Below, piece after piece: positions 10,494 to 21,000 of a DNA stretch of 64,000 nucleotides. The stretch lies in NCBI GenBank assembly GCA_946965045.2, contig OX337228.1, positions 1,612,001 through 1,676,000 of the forward strand. Direction: 5' to 3'. The DNA comes from Epithemia pelagica. Taxonomy: Eukaryota; Bacillariophyta; Bacillariophyceae; Surirellales; Surirellaceae. Both the position numbers and the translations under genes were made by a program. Within the stretch, counting starts at the first letter, position 1. Each line of letters begins with the position of its first letter. Under the pieces are notes generated by a model. It worked only from the letters and a program-made list of their open reading frames with translations. It was not told where the DNA came from and searched no databases.

Positions 10494-11278
10494 TTATGCC
10501 GCCGTGGCTGGTCTTGGATTTGAAAGGATTAAGGATAGAACATTCGTCAAGAAATCGTTTAGGTAGAGACTGGCTTCATGGGTATGGTGTTCATTATCTT
10601 GACAGGGGCAGCCTCGGTCTTGCAACACAAACATGATAGTGCTCAAGAGGTTTTCAAAGCAGTGACGAGCTTGTTCATGGTTCCCGAGCTTGGCATGAAG
10701 ATAGCCAAGATTATTCACCATTGCCATTGTTTGGAGCAGGGTCGTATTGATGGATTCTTCATGCATTTGGACTGAGTATGCCATTTCGAGGAATCAGTGG
10801 CTTCTTCGTGGAGTGCATGCAGGTGGTATGTCATGGCCAAGTTGAACACCAATACAAACGCAAGGGATACCAAATCATCGTGACGTTGTCTTGGAGGTGG
10901 AGATGACGGTGAGGAAGGAGGTCTTGGGAGGGAAATAGCAATGGGCTTGTCAAAGACGTAGTGTTCGCTGCTTCGATCAGAGACACATTCCTTGGATCGG
11001 GCCTCAATACCATTCTTGAGGTCTCGAAAATGAAGGACAGGTGTTGATGGTTCATACTGCTGCTGGGGACATCCGCACATCTTGATGTCCTCATCGTCGG
11101 CCATACAGTTGCAACAGGTACATCCACCATTGGCATCTTCCGCATGTGTGAGCTCCCCCTTAATCAACCCCAGCGCCTTGGAAATGCGTTCAATCGCAAC
11201 GTCGTAACAACCCGCATCCAAGGAGTCCAATCCTTCATTATTCAATGCAACAGCACAATACGTCGGAGAAGAGTTCAT
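10494..11278 (-). pseudogene. TPR-like protein gene broken by a frameshift
   Basis: Two overlapping minus-strand frames make up one TPR-like gene. The first (11278 to 10715) starts MNSSPTYCAVALNNEG and has a first tetratricopeptide-like helix pair (DAGCYDVAIERISKAL), a cysteine-rich and proline-rich linker, then the helix FNLAMTYHLHALHEEA. The second (10784 to 10494) continues in another frame with MAYSVQMHEESINTTLLQTMAMVNNLGYLHAKLGNHEQARHCFENL (two more TPR helices), quoted here only to mark the join. The switch falls near 10784-10800, and no GT-AG intron fits there. This architecture resembles a large diatom TPR family of unknown function. It is either a disabled copy or a sequence error; the rest of the frame is intact. 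Confidence 0.6.
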
Positions 11279-11317
11279 GTTGTTGATATCGCAAGTAATA
11301 TGAAAATTTTTTGCCCA

Positions 11318-11364
11318 GGGACACGAAGTGTCCCTTCAGGGACACATGTCCCTGCGCAGGGGAG
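11318..11364. repeat. Clustered GGGACA palindromes upstream of the Crypton-like gene
   Basis: Within about 45 bp lie GGGACACGAAGTGTCCC (a perfect 7-bp stem with a 3-base loop) and AGGGACACATGTCCCT (near-palindromic). Related GTCCCTGAGAA words recur at about 14171-14207, beyond the far end of the element. The arrangement could mark element termini or recombinase-binding sites, which is inference. Confidence 0.5.
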
Positions 11365-11539
11365 GAGGAGATGGACGCCCGCCCTCTTCTGGCCTAACTA
11401 ATTTCTGCCTGTCGAGATCTCGCGCCCAAGTGGAGCCAAAACCGCCACATTTCCACAAATCTCCTCGCGGTTCAAATCTCTCCACCTGAACAATCAAACC
11501 GTTTAGAGTTTTGAGTGTGTACTGCTGCTGTCATCCAAC

Positions 11540-13084
11540 ATGGAGTCCATACCCTCTGAGGTGCTGCTGGATGACCCAGTCTTCAATACTGTTCCTCTTG
11601 AAGTGCTTGAAAAAGAAATGAGTGGTCGCATTCCCCCATTCCGGCAGAAGTCAACTTCACGGTCCTCTGAGAAAGCACGATGTGCCTCCCGGTTTGATGA
11701 TTTTGCCCAGATTCATGAATGCCCCAAATTATTTTCCTTCACCTTGTCTGAAGTCTCTGAAATGGATGAAGATGGCAACTATTGTCTTCTCCACACTTTC
11801 CGCTCATACGCCACCTACGTACTGGAGCTACGGCAAGTGGTTGATGGGAAATCAGTGCCATATTCTCCTGCCTCCTATTTGAAGTTTTTTGCAACACCAA
11901 AGACAATTCTTGCTGAGAGATTCCAAAATGCAGATTGGCTGCAGAAGGATCACCCGAAGAGCAGGTGGTGGACGGAGCTGTACTCGGATTTCAAGTTCCG
12001 ATCACGTGCGGAGTGCATCAAGTATGGGGGCAAGTTGGAAGAAACAACTGAAGGGATTCACTATAATGCCCTCCACTCTATTATGGATGGCATTATGAGG
12101 GGAATACATCAATCAACTATAAAAGCAAATTCGGATGACATGGAGATACGCGCGGCTATGACAATTCTACGACAAGCAGCCGGACGATCAAGTGAGGTGG
12201 CCCTTGTTTCCTTCCGTGGAATGTCATGGCAGGAAAGACTGTTTATTGACTGGGGAGAGATCAAGAATGCAAAATCCACACTACTGGATTTCTATCCAGA
12301 TGCCCGTGGATTCATGTTGGATCCCTACCATGCGATTGGGTGTATGGTCGTGACCAAACCAGGATGTCATGCAACACGACCTATAGAACAAGGAGAGAGG
12401 AGTTTTCTATTCCCCAAGCTCTCTCTCTATGTGGATGGAGGTGCAGCAGGGAAAATAACCAAGACCATTCATGACGTTTGTGAAAGTGCCCGAATCCCAG
12501 GTTTACATGGGAAGCTTACGGGCCACGGCATTCGAGCTGGAGCAGCTGACGACATGCTTCTAACTGTACACTCCTTGGACGTCATTGGTATAGTCCTTGG
12601 AGCTATTTTCCGTGGTGGTTGGGATTTTGTTTCGGAATGTACCATGCTCCGGTACCTATTTGAGAAAAAGTACATTGCGATGTCCGGCAAGATTCTTGCC
12701 GGGTACGAGCATTCGGAGCAAGCTGTGTCTCTGCCAACTCTTGCTGCCATTGAAACAACCTCATCTAACCTTATCTGGATTGACAATCTGGCCCTAAACA
12801 TCTTTTCATCTCCAGAATGGACCAGCTTGGCATTTCAGCCTCTCCGTGACACCATCCTTGCCAGTCTGTTCATGTATCACAAGCAGGTGGTGGAGACGTA
12901 CGGAAAAGACCATGTTGCGGCAGCTTTCTTTATTGCGCAATGCAATGATGTTGGTATTGAAGACCACAGTATTGAACAATGGGGAAGACAGATTCACATA
13001 AAATGCAAACAATCAACAGTCTGGCATACCATGCCATTATGGAGTCAAAAGCCAAGCAGTGTGACGGATTCGAAAAGGTTCTAG
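11540..13084 (+). CDS. Crypton-like tyrosine recombinase (frame 1)
   Basis: A 514-aa protein with the tyrosine recombinase signature. Box I arginine is in QAAGRSSEVALVSF (about residue 217). The HxxR box is in GHGIRAGAADDM (about residue 331). The likely nucleophile tyrosine is in SECTMLRYLFEKKY (about residue 372), spaced like the G-H/W...T..Y block of the family. This arrangement is typical of eukaryotic Crypton transposons, which move via a circular intermediate. The N-terminal 180 residues probably bind DNA. The frame ends in what looks like an out-of-frame tail, because the next open frame overlaps it by 106 bp and carries on with better-looking sequence. Confidence 0.72.
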   Translation: MESIPSEVLLDDPVFNTVPLEVLEKEMSGRIPPFRQKSTSRSSEKARCASRFDDFAQIHECPKLFSFTLSEVSEMDEDGNYCLLHTFRSYATYVLELRQVVDGKSVPYSPASYLKFFATPKTILAERFQNADWLQKDHPKSRWWTELYSDFKFRSRAECIKYGGKLEETTEGIHYNALHSIMDGIMRGIHQSTIKANSDDMEIRAAMTILRQAAGRSSEVALVSFRGMSWQERLFIDWGEIKNAKSTLLDFYPDARGFMLDPYHAIGCMVVTKPGCHATRPIEQGERSFLFPKLSLYVDGGAAGKITKTIHDVCESARIPGLHGKLTGHGIRAGAADDMLLTVHSLDVIGIVLGAIFRGGWDFVSECTMLRYLFEKKYIAMSGKILAGYEHSEQAVSLPTLAAIETTSSNLIWIDNLALNIFSSPEWTSLAFQPLRDTILASLFMYHKQVVETYGKDHVAAAFFIAQCNDVGIEDHSIEQWGRQIHIKCKQSTVWHTMPLWSQKPSSVTDSKRF

Positions 13085-13833
13085 TCGAACAACAGAAAGC
13101 AACACATAAAGAGCTAGCCTTACTACGTGATGAGAATCGTCTCCTCCAGAAGGACCTGGCTGAAATGAAAACAATGATGGCACAGTTGGTACTGACACAG
13201 CAACAGCAAATCACTCCGGTCACAAGCATTGAGGAGGAGGCCCAACAAGAAAACAACAACGACACTGACAAAGAGCCACAAGTGTCATCGAACAATCCCA
13301 CCATGGATCCCACCCCAGAGCCACCAAGAGCTCCCTCCAGTGAGATGCCAAATTCATTCATGGAACTTATGAGACAACCAAGGTCCCGGTCACTTGGCCT
13401 GAGAATGAGTGATGGACAACTGCAGGAAATGACCGTTGCAGCACTCCTGACAAAGGTCCGTCTCCATTGCATCAATCTGATGCATTCTCACCCTTTTGGC
13501 CCTGACATTTCCAGGAAGGTCAAGGCTAAAGCAAAAAAGGTGGTCGAGGAGGCTATCTCCCGTGGAAAACACTCGGGTGTGCCTAGTCTTGTTGCAGCTG
13601 CCACAGAGCTATCATCCAAACAGTTCATTGACAAACAGGGCCCGGGGTATGCTTGTCAACTGAAAAAAATACAAAATATGGCCTCTGACATTACCACTAA
13701 CCTAATTTCAGCCTTGCTTGATGAATATCAAGCTTGTCCCTTTTTGGACTTCCAGGCCCAACAAGGTGGCTCCTCCCCGGACAAACAAATGGAAAGAAAA
13801 AAAACACTCATAAAAAGTTCAGGGCCAGACTGA
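12979..13833 (+). CDS. Crypton-like element, second frame (coiled-coil protein or C-terminal part)
   Basis: A 284-aa frame beginning inside the recombinase frame. Residues about 20-70 predict a coiled coil (LLRDENRLLQKDLAEMKTMM). A glutamine- and proline-rich linker follows, then a helical basic C-terminal region. It has no catalytic motif. Either it is the displaced C-terminus of the recombinase after a frameshift near 12980-13000, or a separate overlapping protein with its own ATG. I see no classical slippery heptamer in the overlap. Eukaryotic Crypton proteins often carry extra DNA-binding or oligomerisation domains downstream of the recombinase, which would fit the first view. Confidence 0.55.
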   Translation: MGKTDSHKMQTINSLAYHAIMESKAKQCDGFEKVLVEQQKATHKELALLRDENRLLQKDLAEMKTMMAQLVLTQQQQITPVTSIEEEAQQENNNDTDKEPQVSSNNPTMDPTPEPPRAPSSEMPNSFMELMRQPRSRSLGLRMSDGQLQEMTVAALLTKVRLHCINLMHSHPFGPDISRKVKAKAKKVVEEAISRGKHSGVPSLVAAATELSSKQFIDKQGPGYACQLKKIQNMASDITTNLISALLDEYQACPFLDFQAQQGGSSPDKQMERKKTLIKSSGPD

Positions 13834-16601
13834 CCAAAGGACAAGTTGGTGCATCATGTAACATTCTTGAAGAAAGGTCTGCCAAATGGTACAAGCATAC
13901 CATTCATTAGCTTTGCCCTGTCATGATTTGTCCCCGTCTTGGCCTCGTGTTGTTACTATGGTAATAAAAACTACATTTTTTTATTTTTTGCACAAGGATA
14001 GTTTCTGCCTCTAGTTTCCCTCTAGCTAAAAGGATGTGAAATCCAATTTGTGAGCAAGAGTTCGTCGAATGACAGACGAAACACTCCCCAGAGAGAAGGT
14101 CAGGACTCAAGAAAAAATTCGCTCGATGGGGAGTTCTACGTCACAAAATGTCACCTTCTACATATGCCCCGTCCCTGAGAAGTTGGACGAATTGTCCCTG
14201 AGAAACTGGTCTAGCCTGAGCGACAGGTCAAGTTCGATGATGCAAGTGAACTTTGTTCGATTTTCTTCTAGAAAATTTTTATGGGTGGTTGGTGGTTGGG
14301 TCGTTGCGCCAACCGATTAGCGATTAGCGGGAGTACGGAGTACTGAGTACTGATTGGATACTCTGTACTCTCGATTCTGTACAACATGTTCTCTATGATT
14401 GATGCAGTGACTTGTTCTCCGTTCTATCTTCGTCTAAGCTCTAAGCTTCTAAGTTCTAAAGTGTAAAAACATACTTAGACACGAGTAACGAGTACTCGAT
14501 ACTCGTAGGGTACTTGGTCGGATCTATTGATTGTTTGCTAGTAGAGTAGGAAGTTAGTCGCTAGTCTAGCTATTTTTTTATGTCCGCTATATCCGGGTCC
14601 TATGTCTCTCGTACTCGTACTGTTGAGGAACGTAAATCGTAAATCGCAAATCGGTCAACTTCAAGATGGTAATCTTATTGTACTCGTACCTTCATTATTT
14701 AATATTCTGAGTTCGGAGCAAGCAGCGTGCCAGTCCTCAGACAAAAAGAAGGTCCAGTCATTTCAATTACTTCCCCAAGGAATGGCATGGAATAGGTAGA
14801 AGTGGTATGTGGCTGGCGTAAATGTCCAATGAAAAGACGTCTTTGATACGTCATTCATTCCTTCACTGATCACCAACGTCGGGTGGCGTGAAGAAGCGGC
14901 AAGAGGCAAGAAGTGCTACAACCCTCATTTCTCATAAATCACCCCCTCTCTTGTCAACACTGGTAGCTAGCTAGAGGCCATCTCCAGCATCATAAAGGAT
15001 GCATATCCATAGTTTTACTCAATACTCAATATCTGACGATAAGAATCATACCAGAACCCCAGGTTGTAAAAATATCCCCCAGATTTTGTTGGCATCTACA
15101 TCTATCTCCATCCCCTCGAGACCCGATGCCCCCCGGTATTTTGATACGGAGAAAAAGTTAACCCCTAAAATCTGGATGATGGAATATGACGATTATTATT
15201 TTCATCACTCTTTAAGGTGAAACAAAGAAGACTGGCGGGCATTCTTCAGCTTGAACTAGCATCTCCCTTATCCGTAGAAGAAGAGGTCAGGAGTTTCTGG
15301 CCGCCCTACCAGCTCCACAGACTCCCGATTATACACACCCAGTTTTTTAATCCCATCTGTTTTTGAAATTCCGGGTACCTTTCAATCACGCACGCCCCCC
15401 GGCCATTTCACACTAACCTATGTAATCCATGGAGCATTGGATATTTATACAAACAACACGCTTTTCTCACTATCATTTATCATAAAATTGGCCACCTCGC
15501 ACCTCGCGCAAGACCAGCTCGGAAGTCACAGACTGGGAGGCTGATCCCTTTTCTCATTTTCCAATTGTTCGTCAAAACACAAACCACCATTCGTGCGCAA
15601 TGATCTTGGATCGCCTGACCGGGGAAAGGGCAAGCAGAAATGAAAGAGTATGACTGTTGCGTAGGGCAGAGTATTCTTCCATCTTAGAGGTAGTCTGTTG
15701 TTGTTTATTTTTGCAATTCAATCGTCCATCTTCATCCTTCATCTATCTGTTTAGTAGGACTTGTCTCACCCATTGACGTCGTTGGATGGATTGAGGCCAT
15801 CAAGCACGTCCATTGCAGCTCCAATCATAGTTAACACCATTCGCTACTTTAGAATGTACTACTATGTAAGGATGCAATGGCCCTCTTGATTTTGAGCCAT
15901 TGCTCCTACAATCTGCATTGCCTTCAATTCAACATGCCGTATCTGGCCTGTTTCATTTCTCAGTGTCGAACAATAGAAGAGTAACTCTGCTATCTTTCTT
16001 CTCCCACAATGATGATGAAACTGAAATCAGCAGGAAGAAAAACAAAGTGGATGTCTAGAGGAAAGACCTACAATCACAGACAAAACTACAGTTGGTGAAG
16101 TGCAGAACGATGATCTTATTAGGAGTAGATAATTGGACTGACTATGAGCGAGGGAATTGACAGGGGAACTGGACAGGCTGAGAACAGAGGCAAATTGAAG
16201 TGGATCTGTTGTGGAACTCGCAGATGTACTCACATTATGTATTGGCTCCTAGGCCTTCCGTCGATCTGCCATTGCCGTCGTTGTGGTTTGTTGTTTGTTT
16301 TGGGGCATTTTGGTGTGTGGGCAAAATATGTGCGAAGGACAACCAACAAAACGTTTGTCTGTGACGGTTGACAGTTGGGAGCGGCAGTTGATACACGTGC
16401 CTTGACACGTGTCCTGAGCGGCAGCATGGGGTGCTGACAGGCGTGGGAATGCAGATGGGGTCAGTTCTTATGCGACTGAAAGCGACCAAAAAACTGGGTG
16501 TGGTTAATCGGGATTAGCGAGTTTGATAATAAACCACCTAATAACTGAAAGAACAGAGAGAGAATCTGCACCTTGTCTTTCTCTGGACTCTTGACAACTT
16601 T
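13834..16601. other. 2.8-kb intergenic stretch without a gene
   Basis: No open frame with a recognisable domain. Around 14330-14510 there are many AGTACT/GAGTACTC words (for example GAGTACGGAGTACTGAGTAC), probably low-complexity drift. The segment ends at the ACTTT target duplication of the Copia element (16597-16601). Confidence 0.45.
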
Positions 16602-17124
16602 TGACAAAAGGTAAAGGACTCCGGTCGTTACGACACAACAATCAAAGATACAACAAAGCGTTAGACAATTCAAGGCACCAACCACGCAGCCAATTCCCCA
16701 CGGGTCAAGGAAAGGGCCAGCAACTACTAGAAGAGTAGGTAGGACACAAAGAGATGTGATGATGATGCTTTTTAGAATTGTGAGTGTTATCGTCTATGTT
16801 AGTGCTTGTTGTTGTTGTTCCCCCTTTTCCATCCATTTGTACTAGGTACGTAGAAATCTACACGCAGCATTGCTGGTTCGTGTGCATCTGACACCTAGAT
16901 CGCATTCAATTGTCCCAAGATATCGCACATGTTCATGGATGATGTCTAGCTCATGTCCAAGGCCATTGAAAGCGCCTCCTATCGTATTCCCTTTCTCTCC
17001 ATTGTCTAAACTACGATCTACATGTGCTAGGTGTTTGTATATTATGACGTCACAGCCAGATGAAACCACTAGGTATTGATCGTGACTCATCGTACGATCA
17101 GTCACGGTCATCTACCTTGTGCGA
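16602..17124 (-). repeat. 3' LTR of Copia element A
   Basis: 523 bp. On the plus strand it begins TGACAAAAGGTAAAGG and ends CTACCTTGTGCGA; in element orientation it begins TCGCACAAGG and ends in CA. It matches the right-hand copy except at four sites (in GGTCGTTAC, TTATCGTC, TTGTTGTTCC and GGTTCGTG). Confidence 0.95.
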
Positions 17125-18003
17125 CTCCCCTTTCGTCTGTCTGTCTTGTTTTGGTTCATTGATCTTATCGTTCAAAGCACTAACATCACCCCGCCAGAAT
17201 AGCAGAGGTTTAAGGAGTGGCCATCCCGTGACAAAATCCCAATTTTTAGTCAACACGTCAGCGGGATTGGTCTTGCCATCCTTCCAGTAAAACTTGATAG
17301 CATTCGATGCCATACACTCACGTACACGGTTGTAGCTCAGAAAGTGATGGCGTTTGCTAAGGATTGAATGTGGTACCGTACTATTGGTTACCACTGACTT
17401 GTTATCTCCGAATAGGTAACTAGAATCTCGTAGTGGCACTCCTAGGTAGCGAAGAAAAATGCGTAGTTCCATGATTTGATCACATGCAATCCGTGCAGAG
17501 ACAAATTCAGAGCCAAAGGTTGTAGTCTCAACCGTTGCCTGTCGCTTGGAGTACCAGTCCATGGGAGTTCCATTGACTAGGTGTAGAATCCCAGATGCTG
17601 ATCTCCCCGTAATCATGTTGTGCTTTAGGTTAGCATCGACATAGGTAGTTGTAACAACAGGTAGACCCTTAGGTTCCGGTGCATCTTTTGGAACTTCCTC
17701 TCGTGCTCCATCGTAAACGCGGAACCAATCATAGTTTTGATCTGGCAAATTGGAGTAGTCTGGTTCATGTAGTCTAAAACGGATTGCTCCATGATACATG
17801 CCAGCTAGGTATCCAACAACTCGTTTTGCACGTTCCAAATGGCCAATTCGTGGAGCGGCACGGAATCTAGCCAATGTCATGACGGAAGTGAAGATGTCAA
17901 AGCGACCTACAGTCACCAGCCATTGCAGTTGCCCTATAATGGATTGATAGATGGCAATGTCCTTTTCTTCACATAGCTCGCTATCATCTAGTTCAGGATG
18001 ATC
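17098..18003 (-). CDS. Copia element A pol, RNase H part after an in-frame stop
   Basis: In frame with the upstream gag-pol and separated from it by a single TAA. The segment opens DHPELDDSELCEEKDIAIYQ, the usual Copia linker between reverse transcriptase and RNase H, then gives the RNase H core. YVDAN carries the first Asp, ETTTFGSEF the Glu, GDNKSVV the second Asp and NPADVLTK the last Asp. All acidic residues are present, so the domain looks active apart from the stop. The last 27 codons run into the 3' LTR. The most likely history is one nonsense mutation in a formerly continuous polyprotein. Confidence 0.85.
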   Translation of the reverse strand, partial: DHPELDDSELCEEKDIAIYQSIIGQLQWLVTVGRFDIFTSVMTLARFRAAPRIGHLERAKRVVGYLAGMYHGAIRFRLHEPDYSNLPDQNYDWFRVYDGAREEVPKDAPEPKGLPVVTTTYVDANLKHNMITGRSASGILHLVNGTPMDWYSKRQATVETTTFGSEFVSARIACDQIMELRIFLRYLGVPLRDSSYLFGDNKSVVTNSTVPHSILSKRHHFLSYNRVRECMASNAIKFYWKDGKTNPADVLTKNWDFVTGWPLLKPLLFWRGDVSALNDKINEPKQDRQTKGESHKVDDRD

Positions 18004-21000
18004 TTACCGGTCTAATGGAGTCTTGTACTTTTTCGGTTTGTTCCCGAATAAGATTTCGTACCCTTCGAGTATCTTCTCAACGTATCTTCTGGGGTCCCCA
18101 ACCAATGTTCCATCTGGTTCTCTCTTGTATGTACACCCTAGGTGATATGCTATTGGGCCCACACCTTTGAGTTTGAATTTAAATTTTTCAGTGAAAGTAT
18201 CACAAATTTCTTTCGGGTTCTTTGCAGCAATTGCTAGGTCGTCTACATAAACTGCTACGTACTCGTAGACACCGTGCTCTTCGTTTAGCTTAAACCAGAT
18301 GTCAGGTTCAATCTTGCATGGTTTAAATCCCATTTCTTGTAAGACGTCGTAGAGTTTATCATGCCATCGTGCTCCACTGGTCACAAGTCCGTAAAGTGCC
18401 TTATCAAAAATCAAGATTTTTCCTTCCAAATCTCCAAATTCAGGACCAGCTATGATGAATAGCTTCTCCTTTGTTTGTGCTTCTAGGTAAGCATTTCCAA
18501 TGTCAGCTGCCCAGATCTCCAGCTTGTTCAGTTCACTGAGGAAGATAACTAGACGTAGGCCACGTATTGATACCACTCCTGAGTAGCTTGACATAGACGG
18601 GTCTCGTATAGTCAAATGCCCATCAGCTACAAGTCTAGCTTTTCGACGTCCATCATGTTTGACATCGAAAACTAGGTGAACTCTCAATCGTTGATATCCT
18701 TCAGGAGCATTCATAAGCTTCCCATTTTGGAAAATAGCCTTATCCCGGACTAGGAATGTCTTGTATTGATGAATGACTTGATCTAGCTCGAGTTCAGTTG
18801 CTTTTGACCATAAGTTATTCTTGTTGTGAACATCTAGCAGGATAGCTTCATCATAATCCCGTGGGACTTGCACGCCAAAACGGTACTTGATTTGCGCACG
18901 AGAGTTACGCCGGATCATCTTTTTCTTGGCTTGCTGCAAATGTCGACGGAGTGTCTTGATGAGTCGTTTTTCAGTCTTGACGTATTTAGCTAGGTGCTTC
19001 CAGCCATCTAAGTCGAGTAGTCTATTATTCTTGGCATAGATAGCGCATAGCAAAGGATCATCACTAGCTATAAAAGAAAGAGGCTCATAGCTAGTCTCCC
19101 CATTTTCCCATTCGACAAGAACGTTGTAGCTAGATCCCTTGTAATGAGCATCAGTAGGTTTGAGAGGACCTTGATGAGCAGTGATTTGCCGCATTCGATA
19201 CTCTTGGTCAGAGAAAACAACGTCGTCAGGATCATGATCTAGATGATTGAGAAGTTCATTGTAAGTGACAATCTCACGAAGGCGACCTTCATCATATTCC
19301 ACTTCAAAACTGAGGTCTTCAAAACGTTTGCGGTCACGATAAGCTTGATCTTGGACCATAGCAACAACTAACCCACGAAAACGCTCCCCAGTTTCCAGTT
19401 TAGGGCCAAGAAATTTAAGGCCAAGTAGATCATGTGGATCTATAGTAGGCATAGGAGGTGTAGATCCAGAAGACCTATCTTCATGACGACCTCTGACATG
19501 AACTATCTCCGCTTTTTCTGGATCTAGACGTCGGTTAGGTAAAGAAGAGGTAGCACTACGAATAGTAGACCGAAACAAAATCGTAGAGGTCTCATCAGTA
19601 AGGATCTTCCATGTTAATGGATCCCCAACTCCAGTACCAAAACCTACCCAACGACCTTTAGATTCATAACCAGTAGAAGGGTAAGAAGATCGATCAGGAT
19701 CATAAGAAAAATAAATTGGTTCCCAGAAATAATGAGCAAGTAAGAAATTGACATCAGGAGTGGAGCCCGTCAGGCGCTCAATGGGGGTGCGACCGTTAAG
19801 CGCCGGCGAAGCAAGGTGGTTAAGCACGGTCGACGCATAGTCTAGGGCAAGTAACCAGCAGCTAGGTGGACAACCAGAGGTATTGAGAATAAGATTAGTC
19901 CAGCGCTTAAGAGTAGAGTACCGATTTTCAGCAAAATTCTGATGCTGATGATGAGGTTCAGATGTGTACTGAGAAATAAACAGAGACCGTAGGATGTCTT
20001 GTACCTTCTTAGAAACTAAAGCCTGAGCACGATCACTGATTAAAACGTCCATAGCTCCCCGTAGTCGGATATTATCCTCAAGGGTATTGACGAATTGAGC
20101 ATCAGATTTGACTCCATACACATCGCAAACAAGGGTATCTCTTCCAACAAAAATTTGAGCAGCCTTAGAACCATTATCAATAGCAGGTGTATCGGCAAAG
20201 ACTGTATCAGTGGCAACCCCTTCACGACGACGACCGATATTGAGCACAGGGTTACGAGTGCAAAAGTGCTTCTTGAGATAATCATGAGGGGAAAATCCCA
20301 CATAGCGTGTAGAAACCTTAAAGGTATTAGCTATGCTATCAGCCGATGCCCAAGCAAAATAAGGACGTAGGGCTTCAAAATCTTCAGATTTCAGAGATTG
20401 TTGATGATAACGACTGTGTTGGAAGTCGACGGCACCAGCTAGGTTCGTCTGTTGATGAAGGGTAAGAATCTGGGAAACTAGGTTGACGCGATGAACATAG
20501 TTTCCAGTCGCAGAAAAATCACGATCAATAGGGTCTGGGTTGATAAGATCCATCCAATCAGAATGTGTATCAGGATTGGATGAATGAGAATGATCCATGA
20601 CGTCAGGATTCCATTCATCGGGTGACGTAAAGACGACATGAGGATAGGTAGCTAGGTCATTATCAGTTGGAATGCCTAGACTATCCAAATAGACAAGTCC
20701 ACCCTTAAAGATCAAAGGTACGGCATAACCGTCTAGAGTCTCAATACGCTGTCGACCACCGACAAGAACTGACTTGTCATCAACAAGAGTCTTGAAATAT
20801 TCCATTTGTGGTGGAGAGTGAATCAAACGACCTTTTCCAAGGTAAGCATACTCATGGAAAATACCAACGATTGTACCTAGCTGTGTAGAATAAAGACCTG
20901 CAGCGGTAACAATGTCCAAGCCAGTTACCTCATGATTATCAATGCCAACAATGTTAATCTTGCGACCAGTTTTGTGGATAATCTTCAAATCACTCCCAGC

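Larger units (their letters stand above)
11540..13833 (+). mobile_element. Crypton-like DNA transposon (core)
   Basis: The two overlapping frames define the coding core of a tyrosine-recombinase transposon. No terminal inverted repeats or target duplication are visible, as expected for Cryptons, so the outer limits are unknown; they lie somewhere between about 11300 and 14250. Stramenopile Cryptons are known; the assignment to a particular subgroup is not made here. The apparent frameshift suggests the copy may be inactive. Confidence 0.65.

Noticed and set aside
14330-14520. Palindromic GAGTACTC words as an operator or terminator
   Set aside because: The words are scattered, imperfect and in AT-rich low-complexity DNA far from any gene start.
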